Shown: positions 24,727 through 32,657 of the stretch, piece by piece
Layout of the letters: every line of letters starts with the position of its first letter
How positions within the stretch are numbered: position 1 is the first letter of the stretch
Source: CAVQND01 sp964653485
GTDB taxonomy: Bacteria; Verrucomicrobiota; Verrucomicrobiia; Limisphaerales; UBA8199
DNA length: 32,931 nt
Assembly: GCA_964653485.1 (NCBI GenBank)
Contig: CAZZFF010000070.1
Location: 1 to 32,931 of the forward strand
Direction of reading: 5' to 3'
The notes under the pieces: model-generated
Told to the model about the DNA's origin: nothing
What the model saw: only the letters and a program-made list of their open reading frames with translations
The model's database searches: none
Translations under genes and position numbers: made by a program

Positions 24727-25854
24727 ATGAGCGACCAAGCCGGCGAGAAAACAGAACAGCCGACTCCGCGCAAGCTGGATGACGCCCAAAAAAAAGGCCT
24801 CATCGCCCGCAGTTCCGAGGTGCAGACCACCTTCGTCCTGTTGGCCGTCGTCTGCGCCCTCTCCTTCACCGGCGCCGAGATGTGGCGCACCTTGGCCGCC
24901 ACGGTCGCCGCCGTCCTCGGCCACCTGCACGATACCCCCCTGACGCCCAGCGCCTTGCAGGGCTATGCCTACCGCGGCGCGCTCGTCTTCCTGCAATGCG
25001 CCGCCCCGGTCGTCGCGGCCGCCATGATGGGCGGCCTGTTGGCCGGCGGCATCCAAAACCACTTTAATACCGCCTCCGAGGCCCTGGGCATCCACTGGGA
25101 AAGACTCAACCCCGCCGAGGGCTTCACGCGCGTCTTCTCCGGACGCGCCGCCGTTCCCGCCCTGGTCGCCCTTCTCAAATTCGTCGTCATCTTCTCCCTC
25201 ACCTATTCCACCGTTAAAACGGTGCTTCACGACCCGGTCTTTACAACCTCCGTCAGTCTGCAGCGATTCGTCGAGTTCCTCGCCCAATCAAGTCTCCGCA
25301 TCGCCCTCCGCCTCCTCCTGGCCATGGGACTCATCGCCGCCGCTGAATACAGTTACCAATTCTGGCGCACGCATCGCGACCTCATGATGACTCGCGACGA
25401 ACTCAAGGAGGAACGCAAAAACACCGAGGCCAATCAGCAGATCAAGACCGGGCGCCGCCGCTTGCGCCGCCTCTCCAAGCGCCAGATGCTGGCCGATGTC
25501 CCCAAGGCCGACGTCATCGTCACCAACCCGACCCACATCGCCATTGCCTTGCGCTACGACCGCAAGACCATGCAAGCCCCGCGCCTCCTGGCCAAGGGAG
25601 TCCGAAAAAACGCCGAACAAATCCGCGAACTTGCCCGCCTGCACGGAGTGCCGATTGTCGAGAATAAACCCTTGGCCCGCCTCATGTGGAAGCATGGCAG
25701 GGTAGGCCGCGAAATCCCCACCCAACTCTACGTGGCCGTCGCCGAAGTCCTGGCCTACGTCTATCGCATCAATCCCTACCGTTACTATTCCGAGGCCCTG
25801 AACGCCGGGTCCGCGGAAGAGCCGGCCCTCCACCCACCACGAGCTGCCGCGTGA
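24727..25854 (+). CDS. flhB: Flagellar export switch protein FlhB
   Basis: 375 residues. The N-terminal signature reads EKTEQPTPRKLDDAQKKG, followed by four membrane helices and a cytoplasmic domain with the self-cleavage site N267-P-T-H270 in IVTNPTHIAIALRYD. FlhB cleavage with FliK switches export from hook to filament substrates. A tail after IPTQLYVAVAEVLAYVYRIN is short. An A8 run at 24788-24795 lies in codons for Gln-Lys-Lys. FlhB is the last gene of the cluster; flhA, its usual downstream neighbour, is absent, and a convergent gene lies 72 nt further on. Confidence 0.96.
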   Translation: MSDQAGEKTEQPTPRKLDDAQKKGLIARSSEVQTTFVLLAVVCALSFTGAEMWRTLAATVAAVLGHLHDTPLTPSALQGYAYRGALVFLQCAAPVVAAAMMGGLLAGGIQNHFNTASEALGIHWERLNPAEGFTRVFSGRAAVPALVALLKFVVIFSLTYSTVKTVLHDPVFTTSVSLQRFVEFLAQSSLRIALRLLLAMGLIAAAEYSYQFWRTHRDLMMTRDELKEERKNTEANQQIKTGRRRLRRLSKRQMLADVPKADVIVTNPTHIAIALRYDRKTMQAPRLLAKGVRKNAEQIRELARLHGVPIVENKPLARLMWKHGRVGREIPTQLYVAVAEVLAYVYRINPYRYYSEALNAGSAEEPALHPPRAAA

Positions 25855-25926
25855 TCTCGTCCAACGGACATCCGGGACGCGGGGTCTCCCGTTCCGCGCC
25901 GGCTGTTCACGTTCCCGCGGCGGGCT

Positions 25927-28320
25927 CTACTTGCATTCGACGCGCAGGCCCTGGATGGGCTTCCCATCCATGCCTGTAATCCTCGCGCAACCGGCCCAAC
26001 CGCCGCCGCCCTGGGTGATTTTGAGCATGAGGTCGTTGGGGCCTTGCTTGAGCCGGATCGGAGCCATGTCCTGGTCCGCCACCAGGCCCCGGTCAATGTT
26101 GTTGCCGTGGACCACGACCCCGTTGAGCCAGGCCTTCACCCCGTCGTCGCTCCCAAGCAACAGGGCCGCATCGCAGTCCTGCGGGGCAACGACGCGCGTC
26201 TTCAGATAAGCGACGCAGTTCATTTGGTCGGGGAAGAGTTCCCCGAGGTTCGCGATGTCGCCCCGCGGCATCGCCTTCCACTCCACCGATTGGCCCGGCT
26301 TTTCGGGCGCGAACGCGACGTCGAACAAGGCCAGGGCGCTTGCAAGGCCGGCCTGGCGGTACGGCCCGCAGACGAGCCAGTCCTGGATAAAAGGCCCGGC
26401 GACCGCGGGCTTTCCCCGAATGGCCCACGCGCGCTTGACGATGTCCGCCGTCTTGCACTGGGCCAGCACCTGGCCGGCGACCTCAGCGGCGAGTTTCGGA
26501 TTCGCGGCGGCCAGTTTCTCCGCAATCGTCATCGCCGCCAGTCCCGCCTCATTGGCCAGCCCGGGTTCCGCCAGTTCTGCCAACACCGTCCGGAGCGCCT
26601 CCTCGGTGGGGATTTGCCCGATCTGGCCCAGGGCCTGCTTCTTTTCCTCCGCGCGGCTGGCCGCGGCCATGGCCCGGCGGAGCATCTCCAAACGCTTGGC
26701 GGCGTCCGGTTCCTGGCCGGCCACCTGGATGCAGCCGCGCAACGCAAGCACTTGCAGCGCCGGGTCCGCGCTCCCGCGCGCCAGTTCGAGCAGACCCGCC
26801 GCCGGGGCGGCATTGGGCCACTGGGCGAGAACGCGCACCGCTTCCTTGGCCAGTTCGCCATCCGGGTCTCGCGTGGCCGTCTGCGCGGCCTCAAGCGCGC
26901 CCGCCGTCCCGAGCTCCGACAACAGCGGCAACACCCGGCGTCGTTCGGCGGCCGGGATGTGTCCCAGGGTCTCCAAAAGGCTGCGGCTAACAGTCTCCTT
27001 GTCCGGGCTGGCCTGCGTGATGGCGTAGAGCGCCTTGAGCACAGGCTCGCACTGCGCGTCTGATTCCGACTTGGCGGCCAAATCCAGCAGGGGTGTAAAG
27101 GTCGCGGCCAGCGCGAGCTTTCTGAGCGATTCCAGGGCCGCGAGGCGCGCGGGCCCGGCCCCGCCGGCTGCGTTCTGGAGCAGCACGCTCGCCGCCTCGG
27201 TGTCGCCGCGATCGCCCAGAGCGCGCAGCAATTCCGCCTTCTCCGCCGGTTCGGCAGCGGCAAGATGCTCGAGCAGGGCCTCGCGCACCCCGGGTCCGCG
27301 CAGGCGCGTCAGCGTGTCCCGCGCGGCCTCGCGCTCGGCGGCTTCTCCGGCCGCGGCGGCCTTGACCAGGGCGGGCACCGCCGGCGCATCGCCAAGGTCC
27401 GCCATGGCCTGCCAGGCGGCGACCCGGACCAAAAGATGCGGACTCCGAGTCGCGGTGCGGACGGCTTCGAGCGAATGAGGGTCAAGTTTGAGTTGGGCAT
27501 CGAGGACCGCCAGTTGAGATTCCGCCGGCAGTGACGCCCACTGGCGCAGGCAGGCCGCGATCACAGGGCCGTCCTTCAACTCACGCACCACCTTCAGCGC
27601 CGCGACTCGCAACGGGCGGTCCTGGCCGGAGAGTGCTTGGAGGATGCGTTCGCCCCGTCCGGAGGCATCCGCCATGACCAGGCCGCGCCAAGCGGCGATG
27701 CGAATGCGTTCTGGGAAGTTGCCTTGCAATAAAGAGTCATAGAGCGCCGTAGCGCGTTTGGTGTCGCCACCGGCTAGAAAGTCTTCGGCGCAGAGCAATA
27801 GGCCTTCCATGACGGCGGCGCGAACCGCGGGCGGAGTCTGGCTCTCCGACAATGACCCTCGAAGAGCGCCGGTGGCGTCCGGACCGCCGATTCTGCCCAG
27901 CGCGGAGGCGGCTGCGGAGGCAATCGTGGCGTCGGCGTTTGAGAGCAGCGGGGCCAGCAACGGCACTGCTGCGGCGTCGTGCCGCCAGCCAAGGGAATCG
28001 ATGATGCCGGCCTTGATGGGGCCGGAGGTCGCGCCAAGGCCCTCGCGCAGGGCTGTGACCGCTTCGGGGAAGGGCAGCCCTTCCAATGCGTAGCGGGCGG
28101 CGTGAGAGGTCCGCTCCTGGCCCAGCAGCGCTGCCAGGGCGGGGATGGCCTTAACGGTCCCGACGACCCTGAGCCTTTGGCAGGCGGTGCATTTGGCGGG
28201 GACATCGGCGGTGGACTGGAGGACGGCGATAAGGTCCTGTTCCTCGTCGGCCCGGACACTGGAAGGGGCCAGGAGCAGAACAGCGGCGAGGAACGGGAAA
28301 AGCAGGCGGTCGGTTTTCAT
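25927..28320 (-). CDS. Large exported HEAT-repeat protein with C-terminal beta-domain
   Basis: 797 residues. A signal peptide (about 1-24, hydrophobic FPFLAAVLLLAP then SVRADE) is followed by many HEAT/PBS-lyase-like helical repeats covering about 30-620. Repeats read like AVPLLAPLLSNADATIASAA, with ALGRIG units, and AVPALVKAAAAGEAAEREAA. A Cys-x2-Cys (KCTACQRL) lies in the first repeat. The C-terminal 160 residues switch to a beta-rich domain with WLVCGPY, LLLGSDDGVKAWLNG and GPNDLMLKITQGGGGW, a pattern seen in carbohydrate-associated sandwich domains of Planctomycetes and Verrucomicrobia. It follows the oxidoreductase gene by 90 nt. Probably a periplasmic or surface scaffold; function unknown. 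Confidence 0.85.
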   Translation of the reverse strand: MKTDRLLFPFLAAVLLLAPSSVRADEEQDLIAVLQSTADVPAKCTACQRLRVVGTVKAIPALAALLGQERTSHAARYALEGLPFPEAVTALREGLGATSGPIKAGIIDSLGWRHDAAAVPLLAPLLSNADATIASAAASALGRIGGPDATGALRGSLSESQTPPAVRAAVMEGLLLCAEDFLAGGDTKRATALYDSLLQGNFPERIRIAAWRGLVMADASGRGERILQALSGQDRPLRVAALKVVRELKDGPVIAACLRQWASLPAESQLAVLDAQLKLDPHSLEAVRTATRSPHLLVRVAAWQAMADLGDAPAVPALVKAAAAGEAAEREAARDTLTRLRGPGVREALLEHLAAAEPAEKAELLRALGDRGDTEAASVLLQNAAGGAGPARLAALESLRKLALAATFTPLLDLAAKSESDAQCEPVLKALYAITQASPDKETVSRSLLETLGHIPAAERRRVLPLLSELGTAGALEAAQTATRDPDGELAKEAVRVLAQWPNAAPAAGLLELARGSADPALQVLALRGCIQVAGQEPDAAKRLEMLRRAMAAASRAEEKKQALGQIGQIPTEEALRTVLAELAEPGLANEAGLAAMTIAEKLAAANPKLAAEVAGQVLAQCKTADIVKRAWAIRGKPAVAGPFIQDWLVCGPYRQAGLASALALFDVAFAPEKPGQSVEWKAMPRGDIANLGELFPDQMNCVAYLKTRVVAPQDCDAALLLGSDDGVKAWLNGVVVHGNNIDRGLVADQDMAPIRLKQGPNDLMLKITQGGGGWAGCARITGMDGKPIQGLRVECK

Positions 28321-28410
28321 TGGATTGAGTTGATTGCGGGCGGGAAATGGGGTTTGGGCCGCTAGGAGGTTGGAAAGAGGTTAGTATTAAGATGCAGATT
28401 GGGAATGCGC

Positions 28411-29760
28411 TCAGAGCCGCCATGGCGGACGAGGGGTGTAGGACAGGAGCCGATTTGCCTCGTCGTCGCCTGGAAACTCCGCTTTGACCGGGTCCCATCT
28501 CAGCGCCCGCCGCAGGATGAGCGAGATTCCCCCAATGAGGATCGCGTTCATGGTGTACACGGCCGTCTCGGGATTGCAGATGGTCAGGCGCCGGGTCCGG
28601 ACGCATTCGAGGAAGTTTCCCGAATGGCTGTTGGCGTGATAGACCCGCGTGTCCTCGGGGCGGAGTGGTTGCTCGACGATCTTCGCCGGGTAAGAGACGA
28701 GGCTGTCGCGGTCCACCGCGATGCGGCCTTCGGTCCCGACGAAGTTGGCGCCGCCGTCCTCGCCGACGTGTTCGCCCGGGTAACCGATCGAGTGGACGAC
28801 CACCCCGTTCGAGTAGCGATAGTGGATCACGGCATCCTCCGAACGGGTGCCATGGTTTTCGTAGGAAACCTCGATCGGCGCGGACGGGTCGGGATTGACC
28901 GTCCACTGGATGATGTCGTAGTGGTGCGGGGCCCAGTTCACATCGCCGACGAAGCATCCGGCGAGGGCGTGGCCGGCGTCGCCGTTGTAAGGCCGCCAGC
29001 AGAGCGGTCCAAGCCACATATCCCAATCGAAACCGGCGGGCAGGGGTTGGGACTTGTCTGAGGTCCAGCCTGCCGGATAGAAGGCGCCCGGTTGGCGATA
29101 GGCATACACCTCCTTGAGTTGGCCGATGCGGCCGTTGCGGATCAGCTCGCAGGCGACGCGGAACCTACCCGCGTACTCCGAGCGCTGCTGCATGCCGGCT
29201 TGATAGATGCGGCCGTAGCGGCGGCTGGTCTCGACCAGGTTGCGCCCCTCGCGCACGGTGATCGCGATGGGTTTCTCGCAATAAATGTCTTTGCCCGCCC
29301 GCATCGCCATCGTGGCCATCATGGCCGCCCAATGGTACGGCACGGCCACCAGCACTGCGTCAACATCGGGCCGCGCCAGGATTTCCCGGAAGTCATTGTA
29401 TGCCTTGACGCCGCTGTAGTCGGCCTGGCCCAGCTTGTCCGCATAGATTCGATTGCATCGCGCATGGGCCGCCTCACGCCGCTCCTTGCGCACGTCGCAT
29501 ACGGCCAGCACCTGGACGTCGCTGCGGGCGATGTACCCCCCTGGGACGTAAGTCCACGAGCCGCCCAGCAAATGCCCGCTCCCTTGCCCTCCCAGCCCGA
29601 TGAAACCCATGTTGATGCGTTCACTCGGCGCCGTCGAACCATCGCGCCCCAGGGCCGAGGCGGGGATCAGCGTGGGCGCCGCCAGGGCGGTTCCCAATGC
29701 AATCGAAGACTGACGCAGAAAATGCCGGCGGGAGAAGAGATGCACGTCGTTCATAAACAT
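28411..29760 (-). CDS. Tat-exported Gfo/Idh/MocA family oxidoreductase
   Basis: 449 residues. The twin-arginine signal SRRHFLRQSS (10-19), then a hydrophobic stretch, precedes the Rossmann start INMGFIGLGGQGSGH (49-63). The family EKP motif occurs in IYCEKPIAITVREG, and a GFO/IDH/MocA C-terminal domain contains GDVNWAPHHYDIIQW with likely catalytic His residues. These enzymes use NAD(P) to oxidise or epimerise sugars and sugar-like substrates; Tat export implies a folded, cofactor-loaded periplasmic enzyme. Exported, multiplied paralogues are typical of Verrucomicrobia and Planctomycetes. The HEAT-repeat gene follows on the same strand. ATG at 29760 is used; ATG 29754 is equally possible. Substrate unknown. 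Confidence 0.92.
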   Translation of the reverse strand: MFMNDVHLFSRRHFLRQSSIALGTALAAPTLIPASALGRDGSTAPSERINMGFIGLGGQGSGHLLGGSWTYVPGGYIARSDVQVLAVCDVRKERREAAHARCNRIYADKLGQADYSGVKAYNDFREILARPDVDAVLVAVPYHWAAMMATMAMRAGKDIYCEKPIAITVREGRNLVETSRRYGRIYQAGMQQRSEYAGRFRVACELIRNGRIGQLKEVYAYRQPGAFYPAGWTSDKSQPLPAGFDWDMWLGPLCWRPYNGDAGHALAGCFVGDVNWAPHHYDIIQWTVNPDPSAPIEVSYENHGTRSEDAVIHYRYSNGVVVHSIGYPGEHVGEDGGANFVGTEGRIAVDRDSLVSYPAKIVEQPLRPEDTRVYHANSHSGNFLECVRTRRLTICNPETAVYTMNAILIGGISLILRRALRWDPVKAEFPGDDEANRLLSYTPRPPWRL

Positions 29761-29883
29761 TGTGCGCGAGTATAGAGATGAACTGACGCGATAGGGAAAG
29801 CTTTATTTTTTCTCCAATGGAGCCAGGTCCGACGTTCCTTTTAGAATCTCGACTTGGGAGGCCTGGGACGGTAAAGCTAGGCT

Positions 29884-30510
29884 GTGCCGTTGAGCTACGC
29901 TGAGTTAGAACAATTCTACGAAAGCTTGGTCTCCCGCGCCCGCAGTCGTGGAATAACCTGTGGGATTACAAGTGGCATGGCCTGTGTGGCTTTTGGCGTG
30001 GCGCAGGCGACGAAGGATTGGCCTTTCGCTACCGCTTTGGGGGTCAAACTCCTCGAGGCCGGCGACCCGCGTGGGTGGCTGCACCTCTTCAACTACGACG
30101 TGCTGGTTCAGACGGCGAGAAAGCTGTGCCCCCCGGCGGCGATAGTCGCCCTGCGCCCGGTACTGGCACTTTTGGGGGAGGGGGACGAGCGTCTCGAGTT
30201 GGCACTCAAGGGCGAAATCGAGTTCTGGAATCGGCTCGACCAACTTCGCATGAAGGTCTATGAACGCGCCGTCCGGCCCTATATGGTGGCCGTCAAAGGC
30301 GACCCTCGCTCCAGCGATCCGGCTCTTGCTGTGCAGCATCACGCTCGTCTCGAATATGCCGGGCAGTTGTTGCCGGCTACTCCTTTGCGCCAATACGGAG
30401 TTGAAAGGTTGATCGACGAAGCCCAAGCCCAGGCGGCCCGCTTTCTTCCCCCAGGCGCACTCCGTTGGTTGCCAGATGCGGAAAAGTGCTTTAACCTCTT
30501 GGCAACATGA
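29884..30510 (+). CDS. Nucleotidyltransferase-like protein, probably internally deleted
   Basis: 208 residues from a GTG start. The first 45 residues, with CGITSGMACVAFGVAQATKD, look like the opening strand-helix of a nucleotidyltransferase-like family in which this phrase is normally followed by an acidic catalytic motif (TKDCDLL type, from memory). Here the sequence passes directly from ATKD into WPFATALGVKLLEAGDPRGW, which I recall as a later segment of such proteins. The join at K44-D45-W46 (nt 30013-30021) therefore looks like an in-frame deletion of the catalytic middle. The rest (70-208) is helical. If so the product is likely inactive as a transferase. The stop overlaps the next ATG (ATGA). 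Family recollection is moderate; a database search would settle it. Confidence 0.6.
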   Translation: MPLSYAELEQFYESLVSRARSRGITCGITSGMACVAFGVAQATKDWPFATALGVKLLEAGDPRGWLHLFNYDVLVQTARKLCPPAAIVALRPVLALLGEGDERLELALKGEIEFWNRLDQLRMKVYERAVRPYMVAVKGDPRSSDPALAVQHHARLEYAGQLLPATPLRQYGVERLIDEAQAQAARFLPPGALRWLPDAEKCFNLLAT

Positions 30511-30728
30511 GCGACGTTAAGAAAACGCCCGACTGGCTTGCGGCCGACGTCTTGGCTCACCTCCAGCGCGTGGAGTACGACTTCCATGTCCGTGCCTTTG
30601 GGGAGGAAATGGCCAGGGTCAACTTCCTGCCGCTCGCGGAACGCCGCCGCTACGTTGCAGATATGGTTGACCACGCCTTGCGAAAGGGTGTGAAATTCGA
30701 CAAACCGGCCCTCGGGGTTACGCCTTGA
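30507..30728 (+). CDS. Small hypothetical protein coupled to the upstream gene
   Basis: 73 residues, charged and helical (LAADVLAHLQRVEYDFHVRA; LAERRRYVADMVDHALRKG). No transmembrane segment, signal or recognisable domain. The ATG overlaps the previous stop, implying co-translation and a possible physical or functional partnership. I do not recognise the family. The pair is flanked by unrelated minus-strand genes and stands alone on the plus strand. Confidence 0.6.
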   Translation: MSDVKKTPDWLAADVLAHLQRVEYDFHVRAFGEEMARVNFLPLAERRRYVADMVDHALRKGVKFDKPALGVTP

Positions 30729-30785
30729 ACGTCACCGCGTTCCTCCTGACCCTCGAATACGGGTTTCCTGCGCTGCGTGCCAATT

Positions 30786-32657
30786 TTAGAGCGGATTGCC
30801 GCCCACCTTCGTCCATGGCGAAAACGCCCCGATTCCGTGAAGCTTCACGGCGCGTTTCCACACCTTGTCCCCGCAAAACGCAAAAAGCGTGTTCAACTCG
30901 GGTCCGCCAAAGCACACGCCAATGACGCGGCTCCGATCCGGCATCGGCAGGATCACCTGCGTCGGCCCGTCGTCCGCGCACACCTGGACCCCCCACCGTG
31001 TCCCGACCAGCATCCGGTTCTCGCGCGCGTAGCAGACCGACTCGGCCCCGGCGTCATCCTCCCAGTCCGGCAGATGCAGCCAGAAAAACCGCTCCTTGTT
31101 GCTCAGCGTGCCATCGGCGTTGACCTGGTAGCTGTAAACCCACTTGGACCGCCCATCGGCGACTGAAAGCAGCCACTGGTCGGGCCGGTACGCCATCCCG
31201 GTGGCGAACTTGATTCCGGAATCGACGCGTGTCTTTCGCCCCTCTTTCACATGCCAGACCTCGCTCCCCTCATCGGGCTTCTCCCCGGCGGTGGTGACGT
31301 ACAGACCGCCGTCAGGCATCGCAAGCACATACCGCCCGCGAACGCCCTCGGCAACGACGCTGCTCTGGCCGCCGTTGTGGCACAGGACCTTCCCAGTACG
31401 TTCCGACACTGTGTAGAGTTCCTCCTTGGGACCGATTGAAAGGCTGTTCGCCTCGTCCGCATCGGGGAGGAACACCTCCACTCTCCCGTCCAGGCCGATG
31501 CGATGGACCACGTTGTTGGGCGCGTCCACGAAAAACACCTCGCCCTTCGCGTTGCAAGCCGGCCCCCGGGCGTCTCGGAAACCCTGCGCTGCCACTTCCC
31601 ATTTGCCGTCAGGGGTGATCACGTCCCGCACGCGGGGGGCGCTGGCGCCCGCGCGGACCGGTTCGGGCCAGCCCTTCCAGATGAACCGCATCGCTTCCGG
31701 AAAATACTCGTTCCATCCGGCCACGTGCGGCCCCTCGATCGCCCGGAAAAAGTAATCGTAGCCCGAGAACTTCAGGGCCTTGTCCATCTCCTGGTCAAGC
31801 AAGTACCAGTCCCCGGCGCAGTTCTCCATGTCGTGTGTGCCCGTCGTGAGGTAAGCCCGAATCGGCTTCGCCTCGAACTTCCGAATCAGGGTCGGGAACT
31901 CGTGCCCGCCGCGGAACGCGACAAAGCTGCCGCTGTTCGCGTACACCCGCGAGAACGCGTCCGGCCGTTCCCACGCGGCGTTGAACGCCGAGATGCCTCC
32001 GCTGCTCCCGCCGGCGATGCAGCGATCGTTGCCGTCGGTCGAGAGCTTCAGATCGAATTTTCTCGCCACGAACGGCAGCAGCTCCTCGGTGAGAAACCGC
32101 GCGTAATTGTCGCCCACGCCGTCGTACTCAAAGCACCGGTTGCGGCGGCCGAGCGTGTCTTTCATCGGGGCCGGTGTTTCGCCCGATGTGATGAACACGC
32201 CCACCGTCACCGGCATTTCCTTGGCCGCTATGAGCTTCTCCAGCATGAGCTTCTCCGCCGGGTTGTAGCCGTCCTGGCGGACGTACACGCAGGCGGGCTT
32301 CACCCCGTCGTACTGCGCCGGAATGAACACCGTCCCGGCGCGCCGGCTCCCCGGAAATATCGCGCTCTGCGCAAAAGAAAACTCCTTCGTGATTCCACCC
32401 CCGTCATCCGCGAGAACGCCTCCGGCATTGATCAGCCCGGACAAAAGCAGGACGACCCAAGCTCCCAGTGCTTGATTGCAGAAATAAGCGATACAGTCGG
32501 CCGGCCATTTGGACGGCTGGCGCGGCGCGAGCGAGGCGCATCCCCGCAGCGGGCTGTAACGAGCGAGCAACAAAGCCAGCCGTCCAAAGGGCCAACGAAT
32601 GTGTCGCTTATTTCTGCAATCAAGCACGAGTTTGAGTGAGAAGATTCGTTTCTTCAT
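30786..32657 (-). CDS. Exported esterase fused to SMP-30/gluconolactonase-like propeller, signal peptide interrupted
   Basis: 623 residues. The esterase-D/enterochelin-esterase-like domain spans about 95-345, with nucleophile S219 in GGSSGG, an acid candidate in TGTHDMENCAGDW and a His in GPHVAGWNEYFPEAM. Residues about 360-620 form an SMP-30/NHL-like beta-propeller (NSLSIGPKEELYTVSERTGK; AMPDGGLYVTTAGEKPDEGS; RMLVGTRWGVQVC). Such fusions are known in Verrucomicrobia and Planctomycetes and are thought to act on plant-derived esters or sugar lactones outside the cytoplasm. Residues 11-63 are encoded by a 160-bp palindromic element. Removing them joins MKKRIFSLKL to LGAWVVLLLSGLINAGGVLA, a textbook signal peptide. 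With the insert, the n-region is over 60 residues long and export may be impaired. ATG at 32657 is the only start keeping MKKRIF. Confidence 0.85.
   Translation of the reverse strand: MKKRIFSLKLVLDCRNKRHIRWPFGRLALLLARYSPLRGCASLAPRQPSKWPADCIAYFCNQALGAWVVLLLSGLINAGGVLADDGGGITKEFSFAQSAIFPGSRRAGTVFIPAQYDGVKPACVYVRQDGYNPAEKLMLEKLIAAKEMPVTVGVFITSGETPAPMKDTLGRRNRCFEYDGVGDNYARFLTEELLPFVARKFDLKLSTDGNDRCIAGGSSGGISAFNAAWERPDAFSRVYANSGSFVAFRGGHEFPTLIRKFEAKPIRAYLTTGTHDMENCAGDWYLLDQEMDKALKFSGYDYFFRAIEGPHVAGWNEYFPEAMRFIWKGWPEPVRAGASAPRVRDVITPDGKWEVAAQGFRDARGPACNAKGEVFFVDAPNNVVHRIGLDGRVEVFLPDADEANSLSIGPKEELYTVSERTGKVLCHNGGQSSVVAEGVRGRYVLAMPDGGLYVTTAGEKPDEGSEVWHVKEGRKTRVDSGIKFATGMAYRPDQWLLSVADGRSKWVYSYQVNADGTLSNKERFFWLHLPDWEDDAGAESVCYARENRMLVGTRWGVQVCADDGPTQVILPMPDRSRVIGVCFGGPELNTLFAFCGDKVWKRAVKLHGIGAFSPWTKVGGNPL
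32468..32627. mobile_element. 160-bp palindromic (REP/MITE-like) element inserted in a signal-peptide coding region
   Basis: Arms of about 53 bp are near-perfect inverted copies: the outer 24 bp (32468-32491 and 32604-32627, containing CTTGATTGCAGAAATAAGCG) are identical, and an inner 14-bp block TTTGGACGGCTGGC is also identical, with a few mismatches between. A central loop of about 54 bp holds cgagcgag in two copies. No transposase is encoded and no target duplication is evident at the ends. The element reads through in frame with no stop in the esterase gene. Likely a non-autonomous, possibly RAYT-type, element. Confidence 0.85.

Noticed and set aside
24788..24795. A8 homopolymer in flhB as a phase-variation tract
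   Set aside because: It encodes normal Gln-Lys-Lys of the conserved FlhB N-terminus, and an 8-base run is common by chance; no frame disruption is seen.
30725..30925. 66-codon plus-strand frame after the 73-residue gene
   Set aside because: It runs antisense into the conserved C-terminus of the esterase fusion and shows no coding character.
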